Notes under the pieces: generated by a model | What the model saw: the letters and a program-made list of their open reading frames with translations, nothing else | Databases searched by the model: none | What the model was told of the DNA's origin: nothing | In this document: in pieces, positions 35,973-44,128 of the stretch | Layout of the letters: each line of letters opens with the position of its first letter | Position numbering within the stretch: position 1 is the stretch's first letter | NCBI RefSeq assembly: GCF_017377855.1 | Contig: NZ_JAFREP010000005.1 | Span: forward strand, 310,001 to 374,000 | DNA length: 64,000 bases | Direction of reading: 5' to 3' | Source: Acanthopleuribacter pedis | GTDB lineage: Bacteria; Acidobacteriota; Holophagae; Acanthopleuribacterales; Acanthopleuribacteraceae | Made by a program: the position numbers and the translations under genes

Positions 35973-37024
35973 GAGGCGGCCTCCAGTTGCGCGCTGAGTT
36001 CGCGAACTTCTTGGAGCACTTGGTAGGGGGTGGTCAAATCCTGGCAGATCAGGCTTTGGCAGCTTCGGTTGCGGCACGGGGCGCAAGGTGTCTCGGGGAT
36101 GATCATCCGTCGGTTGCCTGGCTGAGGTTGATTGAGCACGGGGTCGGAGGGGCCCATCAGCGCCACAATCGGTACGCCGAGGATCGAGGCCAGGTGCATC
36201 GGGCCCGTGTCACAGGAAACCAACAGGTGGGCGCGCTGTAGGGCGGCACCCAGTTCCACCAAATTCAAGGGTGGTAATTCGTCGGGGGGTTCGCCCAGGT
36301 GCTCGCACAATTGGTCGCGGTAGGCGCCGTCGGCCGGGCCGAACACAAAACGAACCGGTCGGTTTTGGCCGCGTGTCAGGTTGCGGTACAGCCAGGCCCA
36401 GTATTTCGCCGGCCAGCGTTTGTTGCGCCCGTGGTCGGAAGTACCCGGGAAAAGGAGCAAGGCGGGGGCGGGCATGGCCGCTTCGACCTTGGCCGACGCG
36501 GTTTCGTTGAGTTCGATCTGGGGCTGTACCGGTGTTAACTCCGGGTCGAAGGCGCGGGCCAGCGCCAAATTGCGGTCGTAACGGGAAATGTGGGGGGAGG
36601 GGAGCTGCAGGCGGTCGTTAATCAGCCAGCGTGCGCCTTCCTTACTGCCGCCGCGTTCGTAGCCGACCCGATGCGGGATGCCCGCCAACAAAGGGAAGAG
36701 GGCGCTTTTGGCGACGCCGTGAAAATCAATAGAGATGTCGAATTGTTCGGCAGTAATCCGTTGCTTAACCGCCTGCCAGGCTTTGAAACGTGCCGCGGGC
36801 CCGCCGCGGCGCAGGGCCGCGCGTTCAATTTGGACCAGGCGGGGGCCGCGCACCGCTTTGAGAAAACCGGCCGAGCTGTCTTCGACCAGCCAAGAGAATT
36901 CGGCGTCGGGAAACCGGTTCATCAGGGCCAGGACGCTCGGCATGGTGCGAATCACGTCGCCCAGGGCGGAGAGGCGCACGATGAGGACTTTGCGACCGTC
37001 GAGGTTGGTGGGGGAGGATGGCAT
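35969..37024 (-). CDS. LPS heptosyltransferase I-type glycosyltransferase (GT9)
   Basis: A 351-residue GT9 protein: KVLIVRLSALGDVIRTMPSVLALM at the N-terminus, FDISIDFHGVAKSALFPLLAG, acceptor-domain LLLFPGTSDHGRNKRWPAKYW, and donor-binding SCDTGPMHLASILGVPIVALMGPSDP. This is the WaaC/RfaF pattern. It is the first gene of a two-gene heptosyltransferase operon and overlaps the next gene by four bases. ATG 37024 has GGAAG seven bases upstream; the frame extends to 37345 but that part has no conservation features and covers the hrcA promoter region. Confidence 0.85.
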   Translation of the reverse strand: MPSSPTNLDGRKVLIVRLSALGDVIRTMPSVLALMNRFPDAEFSWLVEDSSAGFLKAVRGPRLVQIERAALRRGGPAARFKAWQAVKQRITAEQFDISIDFHGVAKSALFPLLAGIPHRVGYERGGSKEGARWLINDRLQLPSPHISRYDRNLALARAFDPELTPVQPQIELNETASAKVEAAMPAPALLLFPGTSDHGRNKRWPAKYWAWLYRNLTRGQNRPVRFVFGPADGAYRDQLCEHLGEPPDELPPLNLVELGAALQRAHLLVSCDTGPMHLASILGVPIVALMGPSDPVLNQPQPGNRRMIIPETPCAPCRNRSCQSLICQDLTTPYQVLQEVRELSAQLEAAS

Positions 37025-37170
37025 AAGCGGCTTCCGAGTGAGACTGCGTCCGGCGCACGGGCGCCGGCAAAAACGGCTCAAATTGTACCGAATTGGTGGG
37101 CATGTGTCGCTTTTTTTTGCGGGATGCGGTGATGTAACGGGTTTTGGCGCGGTTCGGCGGGTCGCGGCAA

Positions 37171-37199
37171 TTGACAAACGGGAGACGGCTTCCGATAAT
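37171..37199 (+). promoter_or_regulatory. Sigma-70-type promoter upstream of hrcA
   Basis: TTGACA (37171-37176), a 17-base spacer and GATAAT (37194-37199) form a near-consensus vegetative promoter about 165 bases before hrcA. No CIRCE inverted repeat (TTAGCACTC-N9-GAGTGCTAA) is seen near it. Confidence 0.65.
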
Positions 37200-37363
37200 G
37201 TGGGTTGGCCCCTTACGCCGGGGTGGCATGGGACCCACCGCCGGTTGGCCGCCCTTCCACCGCTTCTCTCGGTGGCATGCGAAACGAAGCGATCCGACCC
37301 TCCATGCGACGGCCGTCGGCTTCTCGCGGATTCGCTTGTCTTCAATCACGGGTGACACTTAGC

Positions 37364-38395
37364 ATGACGATAAATGATCGCGCGCGCAAGGTTCTCAGTC
37401 AGGTGGTCAAGTTACACTATCAGACCTGTGAGCCGGTGGGTTCTTCCTCGATTTGTAAAACCAAAACACTGTCCGTTTCGCCGGCGACCATCCGCAACAT
37501 CATGGGCCGCCTCGAGCAGTCCGGTTACCTGCACCAACCTCACGCCAGTGCCGGCCGCTTGCCGACGGATCGCGGTTACCGCGCCTATGTCGACGATCTT
37601 TCTTTATTTGAAGAGCCCTTGCAGGACAGCGAACGGCGGGAGTTAGAGGCCTTGCTGGCGGAGACGCCCTTGGGCCCCGACTATCTGGAAGCGGTTGCCG
37701 AATTTATTCAAAACAAAACGGGTTCTCTGGCTTTTTCGATCCCCTTCCGCCAATCGGGCTTGCGCTGGGACCACGTTCATTTTCAACGGATCGATACCAA
37801 GCGGGTGCTGGTACTGATGGTGGCCGAGGGTGGTTACACCCAGCACACGTTTTTAGAAATTCCCGGCCATGAATTAACGCCCCATTTGGCGGAAAAAATT
37901 GCCAACTACATCAACCAGCACTTCCGCCGCACCAGCGTTGCCGAAATTGAACGGCGGCTGGAAAGCGCGGCTTGGGACAGTGCCGGTCGCTACGATTTGC
38001 TGACCAACAAGGTGGCCGCGGTGGCCAACCAATTGAGCCGCCAACTGAGCCGGCTGGGGACGCTGCGTTTTCGCGGTTACTCCGCGCTGTTGGCGATGCC
38101 CGAGTTTCGCGATGCGGCGCTGCTGCGCAACGTGATTGCGCTGTTGGAGGATCAGCAGGAGATTAAGCAGGTGATTCACCGCGCTTTTACCGCGGAAACC
38201 CCGTGGATAACGGTGTACATCGGCAAAGAAATGGCAACGCCGGCGATGGAAGCGCTGACGTTGATTCTGGCGCGATTCCGCAACCAGCAGGACTGGATGG
38301 GCGGGGTCGGTGTGTTGGGGCCGAAACGAATGGCGTACCGACGCATATTGCAAATTCTGTCTCTGGCCAATGATCGTGTGGGGCAAAGGGCCTGA
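37364..38395 (+). CDS. hrcA: Heat-inducible transcription repressor HrcA
   Basis: A 343-residue repressor of class I heat-shock genes. The N-terminal winged helix includes ARKVLSQVVKLHYQTCEPVGSSSI and SPATIRNIMGRLEQSGYLHQPHASAGRLPTDRGYRAYVD, the family signature. The C-terminal part has ITVYIGKEM and ILGPKRMAYRRILQIL-like segments. It is followed by grpE and dnaK in the classical order. ATG 37364 gives the family start; the frame is open from 37205. HrcA normally binds CIRCE, but no CIRCE copy is visible in front of hrcA, grpE, dnaK or dnaJ in this window. Confidence 0.93.
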   Translation: MTINDRARKVLSQVVKLHYQTCEPVGSSSICKTKTLSVSPATIRNIMGRLEQSGYLHQPHASAGRLPTDRGYRAYVDDLSLFEEPLQDSERRELEALLAETPLGPDYLEAVAEFIQNKTGSLAFSIPFRQSGLRWDHVHFQRIDTKRVLVLMVAEGGYTQHTFLEIPGHELTPHLAEKIANYINQHFRRTSVAEIERRLESAAWDSAGRYDLLTNKVAAVANQLSRQLSRLGTLRFRGYSALLAMPEFRDAALLRNVIALLEDQQEIKQVIHRAFTAETPWITVYIGKEMATPAMEALTLILARFRNQQDWMGGVGVLGPKRMAYRRILQILSLANDRVGQRA

Positions 38396-38402
38396 CGGCT
38401 GC

Positions 38403-38430
38403 TTAAGGGCAATGCTTTTTGTGCTATGAT
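38403..38430 (+). promoter_or_regulatory. Possible extended -10 promoter for grpE
   Basis: TGCTATGAT (TG-n-TATGAT, -10 at 38425-38430) with a weak TTAAGG at 38403-38408 lies 30 bases before the grpE start, allowing expression separate from hrcA. Confidence 0.45.
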
Positions 38431-38460
38431 TTACGGCTGGTTGAATAAGAGGAGTTTTTC

Positions 38461-39114
38461 ATGAACGATGGACAGGAAGTACAAGAGAATCAGGAAGGTG
38501 AAGTGAAAAACGACGAGACCAAAGACACCCCTCCTGAGGCCGTTGCCGAGGCTGAGGAAGTGACCGGTATTGAAGTCGTGAATCCGGCCGAAACCGAGCC
38601 CACCGAGGAAGACCGCGTTGCCGAATTGGAAGCGCAGGTTAAAGATTTTCAAAACAAATTCCTGCGCGCGCGCGCCGACTTGGAAAATTTTCGCAAGCGG
38701 AGTGAGCGCGAGAAACAAGACGCGGTCAAACGTGCCAATCGCGGCTTGCTGACGGACTTGTTGGACGTTAACGACAATTTCGAGCGCGCCACCACCAGCA
38801 TCACTGATGAAAAGGACCCCTTTGTGGTGGGTGTGCTGATGATCCGCAAGCAGTTGCAGGACACCTTGACCCAAAACGGTTTGGAAGAGGTGGAAGCGCT
38901 GGAACGTCCGTTCGACCCTTATTTGCACGAGGCTTTTGCCTACGAACCCTCGGCCGAGTATCCCGAAAACACGGTGATCCAGGTCTTCCAGAAAGGCTAC
39001 AAGCACCAGGGCCAGTTGCTGCGTGCCGCCAAGGTCAAAGTATCGGCCGCCCCGGCTGAACCGGTTGAGGAAGCCGCCGCGGGTGATGCCGAAACCACCG
39101 ACGAAACCGCATAA
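38461..39114 (+). CDS. grpE: Nucleotide exchange factor GrpE
   Basis: A 217-residue DnaK co-chaperone that releases ADP from DnaK. An acidic, unstructured N-terminal 50 residues precede the coiled coil (VAELEAQVKDFQNKFLRARADLENFRKRSEREK) and the C-terminal beta domain with FDPYLHEAF and NTVIQVFQKGYKHQGQLLRAAKVKVS. An Ala/Glu/Thr-rich acidic tail ends the protein. ATG 38461 follows AGAGGAG. It lies 66 bases after hrcA and 61 before dnaK. Confidence 0.95.
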   Translation: MNDGQEVQENQEGEVKNDETKDTPPEAVAEAEEVTGIEVVNPAETEPTEEDRVAELEAQVKDFQNKFLRARADLENFRKRSEREKQDAVKRANRGLLTDLLDVNDNFERATTSITDEKDPFVVGVLMIRKQLQDTLTQNGLEEVEALERPFDPYLHEAFAYEPSAEYPENTVIQVFQKGYKHQGQLLRAAKVKVSAAPAEPVEEAAAGDAETTDETA

Positions 39115-39175
39115 TGTCCTTTATATACAGTTGTTAAACCTGATCAATCCAGCCTGACCAAAACGGAGTGCTTTT

Positions 39176-40996
39176 ATGGGTAAAACTATAGGTATCGACC
39201 TCGGCACCACGAACTGTTGTGTGGCGTTTTCAGAAGCGGGAACACCTAAGGTGATTCCCAATAAAGAAGGGAGTCGCACAACCCCCTCGGTGGTGGCGTT
39301 TACGGATTCGGGGGAACGCCTGATCGGCCATATCGCCAAACGCCAAGCCGTGACCAATCCCAAAAACACCATCTATGCGGTGAAACGGTTGATTGGTCAA
39401 AAGTACTCTGGTCAGGAGATTGAGGCGGTCCGCGAGCACTTGGCCTATGAGGTGATTCAAGCCTCCAACGGCGATGCCTGGGTGAAGTCCCACGATGAAA
39501 CCTACTCACCCCAAGAGATTTCAGGCATTATCCTGCGCGAACTCAAGGAATCGGCCGAAGAGTTTTTGGGCGAAGAGGTGACCGAGGCGGTCATTACCGT
39601 GCCGGCCTATTTCGACGACGCCCAGCGGCAGGCCACCAAGGACGCCGGCACCATTGCCGGTTTGGAAGTGAAACGCATCATCAACGAGCCCACCGCCGCG
39701 GCGCTGGCTTACGGTTTAGAGTCCGGTTACAACGGCCGAATCGTTGTCTACGATATCGGCGGGGGCACCTTCGATGTCAGTATCCTCGAGGTTCAGGACG
39801 GTGTGTTTGAGGTCCAATCCACCGCCGGCGATTCCTTCCTGGGTGGCGAAGATTTCGACAACGCCATCATCAACTGGATGATCGAGTGTTTTCAGGACGA
39901 AACCGGTATCAACCTGCGTTTTGACAAAATGGCGCTGCAGCGCTTGAAAGAAGCCGCTGAAAAAGCCAAATGCGAACTGTCGGCGGTCGAAACGGCCGAT
40001 ATTTCGCTGCCGTTTATTTCCTCGGACGCGACCGGCGCCAAACACCTTAACCTCAAGTTGGAACGGCCCGTATTTAACGACCTGATCCGCGACTTGGTCG
40101 AACGCACCCGCGCCCCTTGTTTGGAAGCGGTGCAAGCGGCGGGTTTGACCCCCAAGGATGTCGGTCGGGTCTTGTTGGTTGGCGGTCAGTCGCGCACGCC
40201 TTTGTTTCACGAGATGGTTAGCGATATTTTTGGCCAAGAACCCAACACCGATCTCAACCCGGACGAGGTGGTTGGGCTCGGTGCGGCGCTGCAGGGTTCC
40301 ATCCTCAAAGGCGAGGTTAAGGATATCGTCCTTCTGGACGTTACCCCGCTGAGCCTGGGTATTGAAACCCAGGGTGGATTGGTCTACCGCATGATCGAGA
40401 AAAACGCCAACATTCCGACTGCCTACAGTCAAATCTTTACCACGGTTACCGAAAACCAGACGACGGTGAGCGTCCACGTCCTCCAGGGCGAAAGCGATAT
40501 CTCCTCCAACAACCGCTCGCTCGCCAAGTTTGAGTTGGTCGATATTCCGCCCGCCCCACGCGGCGTGCCGCAAATCGAGGTTACCTTCGAAATCGATACC
40601 AACGGAATCGTGAAGGTTTCCGCAACCGACCTGCAAACCAAAAAAGAACAGTCGATTAACATCTCCCCGTCCAGTGGTTTGTCCTCCGGTGAAATCGACG
40701 ACATCATCCAGCGCGCCGAGGACAACCGCAACCAGGATGCGGCACGCAAGGAAACCATTCGCAAGATGAACAAGCTGGAAAGCATGCTTACCACCTTGGA
40801 TAAAACCTTCAAAGAGTACGGTCACTTCCTGAGTGATGCCGAGAAGGAAAAAATCAACGCCCAAATTGCCGACGCCCGCAAGGCCGTGAAAACCGAAGAC
40901 GGCCCGGGGATTGATCAGTGTTTGGAAGGGATCAACCGCGTTTCCAAGGTCCTTTCCGAGGCGATCATGTTCGGCGGCACCCAAAAAGGCGAGTGA
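39176..40996 (+). CDS. dnaK: Molecular chaperone DnaK (Hsp70)
   Basis: A 606-residue Hsp70. The ATPase domain carries IGIDLGTTNCCVAF, NEPTAAALAYGL, VYDIGGGTFDVSILEV and LVGGQSRTPL; the substrate-binding domain has DVTPLSLGIETQGG and the helical lid. It is about 30 residues shorter than the Escherichia coli protein: the disordered Gly-rich tail and the EEVD-like end are missing, and it stops at GGTQKGE. The cofactor genes grpE and dnaJ surround it, and a strong terminator separates it from dnaJ. ATG 39176 follows ACGGAG. Confidence 0.97.
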   Translation: MGKTIGIDLGTTNCCVAFSEAGTPKVIPNKEGSRTTPSVVAFTDSGERLIGHIAKRQAVTNPKNTIYAVKRLIGQKYSGQEIEAVREHLAYEVIQASNGDAWVKSHDETYSPQEISGIILRELKESAEEFLGEEVTEAVITVPAYFDDAQRQATKDAGTIAGLEVKRIINEPTAAALAYGLESGYNGRIVVYDIGGGTFDVSILEVQDGVFEVQSTAGDSFLGGEDFDNAIINWMIECFQDETGINLRFDKMALQRLKEAAEKAKCELSAVETADISLPFISSDATGAKHLNLKLERPVFNDLIRDLVERTRAPCLEAVQAAGLTPKDVGRVLLVGGQSRTPLFHEMVSDIFGQEPNTDLNPDEVVGLGAALQGSILKGEVKDIVLLDVTPLSLGIETQGGLVYRMIEKNANIPTAYSQIFTTVTENQTTVSVHVLQGESDISSNNRSLAKFELVDIPPAPRGVPQIEVTFEIDTNGIVKVSATDLQTKKEQSINISPSSGLSSGEIDDIIQRAEDNRNQDAARKETIRKMNKLESMLTTLDKTFKEYGHFLSDAEKEKINAQIADARKAVKTEDGPGIDQCLEGINRVSKVLSEAIMFGGTQKGE

Positions 40997-41040
40997 GTTT
41001 TTTCTTGTGAACTGTTTTTTATCGCTTTAGACCTTTCTCA

Positions 41041-41074
41041 AATCGTGTTGCACCGCGGTGCAACACGATTTTTT
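41041..41074 (+). terminator. Rho-independent terminator of dnaK
   Basis: A perfect palindrome AATCGTGTTGCACC-GC-GGTGCAACACGATT (41041-41070) is followed by a run of T to 41074, 44 bases after the dnaK stop. It implies that dnaJ has its own promoter or relies on read-through. Confidence 0.93.
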
Positions 41075-41108
41075 ACTTCCCGAACCGGGATTTTTTCTTT
41101 TAGCATGT

Positions 41109-41140
41109 GGACCGGACCCCGCTTCCCGTGGGTCGGGTCC
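41109..41140 (+). promoter_or_regulatory. Hairpin in the dnaJ leader
   Basis: GGACCGGACCC (41109-41119) pairs with GGGTCGGGTCC (41130-41140) with a single mismatch, about 105 bases before dnaJ. It lies after the dnaK terminator and has no T run, so it may be a leader structure or operator. Confidence 0.45.
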
Positions 41141-41246
41141 CAAAGCCGGCCGAAGGGTCGGGGTAAAAAATCGGCGGGATTACCCTTTGCCTCAAATGAC
41201 AACGCCCTGTTTGGGAAACCAATCACCAACGAGGAAAACGTAGCTT

Positions 41247-42368
41247 ATGGCTGAACAAGACTATTACCAAACCCTAGGTGTGGCGAAAGACGCATCGGAT
41301 CAGGAAATCAAAAAAGCCTACCGAAAGTTAGCGCTGAAATACCATCCCGACAAGAACCCGGACGATAAAGAAGCCGAGGAAAAGTTCAAGCAAGCGGCCG
41401 AGGCCTACCAAATCCTTTCAGACAAGGAGAAACGGCAGGTATACGACCAATACGGCCACGCCGGTTTGCGTGGTAGCGGTGGGTTCGGCGGATTTAACGC
41501 CGATGCCTTTTCCGGGTTTGAAGATATTTTGGGTGATTTTTTCGGCTTCGGTCGCGGTGGCGGCGGTTCGCGGTCACGTACACGTGCGCGCCAGGGCCGC
41601 AGCTTGGAGCAAGTGCTGGAATTGGGTTTCATGGAAGCCTTCGAAGGTGTCGACAAAACCGTGAAGGTTGTCAAAAACGAAAACTGTGACACCTGTGAGG
41701 GGTCCGGCCTGCGCGCCGGTGCGAGTCGTAAAACCTGTGGCACCTGCGGCGGTCACGGCCAAGTCCAGGTCCAGAGTGGGTTCTTCGCCATTAGCCGTAC
41801 CTGTCCAACCTGTCGGGGTACCGGCCAAATTGTTGATCCCAGTGATCGCTGTCGCACCTGTTACGGCAAAGGTGTTGTTGAAAAAGAAACCGAGATCAAG
41901 GTTCACATCCAGCCGGGTGTCGACACGGGCATGCAACTCCGCGTTTCGGGGAAAGGCGAGCCTGGCCAACACGGCGGACCCCCGGGCGATCTCTACCTCC
42001 ACCTCAAGGTTGAGGAACACGAGTATTTCCACCGCAAGGGCGACGATCTTTACGCCTCCGTGCCGATCAGTTTTAGCCAAGCGGCCTTGGGCACCGAGTT
42101 GCCGATCCCCACGTTGAAGGGTGAGGAGCAGCTTGCCATTCCCGAGGGAACCCAGTCCGGCAAGCGCTTCCGTATTCCCGGTGCCGGTTTCTCGATTGTG
42201 GGGCGGCCCCATCGTTTCGGCGATCTGTACGTGGAAGTGGTGGTGCAAACCCCGACCAAGCTCAGCAAAAAAGAGCGCGAGCTTTATAAGGAACTGGCGG
42301 CGTTAAACGACGAATCGGCGCAAGAGGAGAAGTCCGTATTCCAGAAGGTGGTCGACTTCTTTAACTAG
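41247..42368 (+). CDS. dnaJ: Co-chaperone DnaJ (Hsp40)
   Basis: A 373-residue type I Hsp40. The J domain has the essential HPD in [10 protein letters not shown]; a Gly/Phe region follows ([16 protein letters not shown]); four zinc-binding repeats [24 protein letters not shown] and CRTCYGKG are intact; then the substrate-binding C-terminal domains. ATG 41247 has GAGGAAAA upstream. It stimulates the DnaK ATPase and delivers unfolded clients. Confidence 0.96.
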   Translation: MAEQDYYQTLGVAKDASDQEIKKAYRKLALKYHPDKNPDDKEAEEKFKQAAEAYQILSDKEKRQVYDQYGHAGLRGSGGFGGFNADAFSGFEDILGDFFGFGRGGGGSRSRTRARQGRSLEQVLELGFMEAFEGVDKTVKVVKNENCDTCEGSGLRAGASRKTCGTCGGHGQVQVQSGFFAISRTCPTCRGTGQIVDPSDRCRTCYGKGVVEKETEIKVHIQPGVDTGMQLRVSGKGEPGQHGGPPGDLYLHLKVEEHEYFHRKGDDLYASVPISFSQAALGTELPIPTLKGEEQLAIPEGTQSGKRFRIPGAGFSIVGRPHRFGDLYVEVVVQTPTKLSKKERELYKELAALNDESAQEEKSVFQKVVDFFN

Positions 42369-42461
42369 GATGGATTGAGGATAGGTGCCGGATGGGCTTG
42401 GCTTGGAATTCGGTATCTCTTAGGATTTTTGGATGGAATGAGGATGGGCGCCGGATGGGCG
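42368..42461 (+). repeat. Direct repeat, about 31 bp, two copies
   Basis: GGATGGATTGAGGATAGGTG at 42368 and GGATGGAATGAGGATGGGCG at 42431 begin two related 31-base segments (42368-42398 and 42431-42461) with about four differences, both followed by CCGGATGGGC. They lie in the gap between dnaJ and the converging ankyrin gene. Function unknown. Confidence 0.55.
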
Positions 42462-42577
42462 CTCCCTTGTTTGCTTTTCGGCGCATGCGGATGATGCGGT
42501 TGCTTCGGTGTTAGCGTGACCTTTGTTTGTAGGTGACGCGCTCCGGTGTGGGTGCCGCCGTTGAATCTCGGCCTGCC

Positions 42578-43939
42578 TCAATTGGTTTCGGATTTGAGCA
42601 GAATCTTGACCAGGTTGGTGTGCCCGTTTTCGCGCGCTAAATCCAACACGGTATGACCGTCGTTGTTCCTTAAATGGAGCGGGGCGTCGGCGGCGATCAG
42701 GCGTCGGACCATGGCCTCGTGGTTCTGGATAACCGCTAAGTGGAGCGCGGTGTTGCCGCTGCGTGGATAGGCCGCGCTCAGGTCTGGTTTGTAACGGAGC
42801 AGGAGGGCAAGCACCTCGGGACGGTCTTGGCGAACCGCCGCGCAGACGGGTGTTTCTCCCTGCTTGTTGGGATGGTTGATGTCCGCACCACGCTTCACCA
42901 ACATGCGCACCACATCGGTGTCGCCCGCTTGGATCGCCATCAACAGTGGCGTGTGTGTTTGGTATGGTTTGGGATTAAGCTTCACGTGGGGCTGTTGAAG
43001 CAGCAGCGAAACGCACTTCTTGCGGCCTAGGCGAACCGCGTAGGTCAGGCTGGAGTTACCGGTACGGTCGATGGCGTTGGTTTCGGCGCCCGCGTTGATT
43101 AACAGCAGACAAATGTCTTCAAAGCCGAAACCGGCCGCAAACATCAGCGGCGTTTTTCCCAGCGGTGAACGAAGGTTCACATTGGCTCGGAATGCCAACA
43201 TTTGCGCCACCATTTGCCGGTCCCCCGTCACAATCGCCCAGAACAGCGGCGAGATCCCACCCGCGTTGAGGCTATTGATGTCGGCGCCTTCTTGGACCAG
43301 GATGTCGAGGATGTCGCGTTGGTTGCGCAGCACCGCGATCATCAGGGTGTTTAGGTGGAAAAAGTTCTTGAATTGGGCGTTATCACCCAAGGCGCGGTAT
43401 TCCGCGACCAAACGTTCGAGGAAGTCGATGCCCGTGTTGGTGCGTTTCCCAACCACAAAATCACTTTTGACGTAAGCCGCGCGCGTCAGATCGGCGCCCT
43501 GTTGGAGCAGGAACAAAACGGCCTGCTCATGGCCTTGGTAGACGGCCAGCATGAGGGAACTCCAGCCCTCGTCGCTCACGTCTTCCACGTTGGCACCAAG
43601 CCCGAGTAAGTGCTCGAGGATGGTGACGTTGCCGCGGGTGGCCGCCACCATCAGCGGCGTCCAACCGCCGTTGCCGCGGAAGTTGATATCGGCTTCACGG
43701 GCGATGCAGCGGTCGATCAGAGCCACATCTTCTTCCATGATGGCGCGGATCAGGCATTGGTCCGCCTCGCGCGCCGGGCGTGTTTGCTGGACCTTGGGAA
43801 TAAAGGTCTGTTGACTGTCTTGAGTCGCGCACCATACCGCGCCGGTGGTAACCCCGACCCAGGCGGGCGCGGCCAACGCCGGCATCACCCATCCTGTTAG
43901 CAGGATCGCTAGGTACCACAAACGTTTATCCAACAGCAC
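42578..43939 (-). CDS. Exported ankyrin-repeat protein
   Basis: A 453-residue protein with a signal peptide (WYLAILLTGWVMPALAAP) and about nine ankyrin repeats from residue 60 to the end, for example NGGWTPLMVAATRGNVTILE, GKTPLMFAAGFGFEDICLLL and GNTALHLAVIQNHEAMVRRL. Ankyrin stacks mediate protein contacts; export implies a periplasmic or surface partner. A longer non-ankyrin insertion (FLERLVAEYRALGDNAQFKNFF) interrupts the stack near residue 175. GTG 43939 with GGGAG upstream is the start. It is transcribed alone. Confidence 0.85.
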   Translation of the reverse strand: MLLDKRLWYLAILLTGWVMPALAAPAWVGVTTGAVWCATQDSQQTFIPKVQQTRPAREADQCLIRAIMEEDVALIDRCIAREADINFRGNGGWTPLMVAATRGNVTILEHLLGLGANVEDVSDEGWSSLMLAVYQGHEQAVLFLLQQGADLTRAAYVKSDFVVGKRTNTGIDFLERLVAEYRALGDNAQFKNFFHLNTLMIAVLRNQRDILDILVQEGADINSLNAGGISPLFWAIVTGDRQMVAQMLAFRANVNLRSPLGKTPLMFAAGFGFEDICLLLINAGAETNAIDRTGNSSLTYAVRLGRKKCVSLLLQQPHVKLNPKPYQTHTPLLMAIQAGDTDVVRMLVKRGADINHPNKQGETPVCAAVRQDRPEVLALLLRYKPDLSAAYPRSGNTALHLAVIQNHEAMVRRLIAADAPLHLRNNDGHTVLDLARENGHTNLVKILLKSETN

Positions 43940-44128
43940 GGTGACTCCCTCATGGTTTGCTGTTCCCGAGCCCGGAAATGATGCATCACGGATAAAAATG
44001 ATCGCTCTCCATCATATCCGATTCACCGGCGCTTAAAAAGTTATGAAACGGAGATTATTCGTGTGTTATCGGGAAGATGTGACTCCTTATCTAGAATTGT
44101 CCGAAAAAGCAAAATTAGAGGTTGTGCG

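Noticed and set aside
38395..38460. Possible CIRCE element before grpE
   Set aside because: TGCTTTTTGTGCTA has no matching inverted arm with nine-base spacing; only a promoter can be argued.
39716..40984. 422-codon minus-strand frame over dnaK
   Set aside because: Exact antisense shadow of a strongly conserved gene; no ribosome site.
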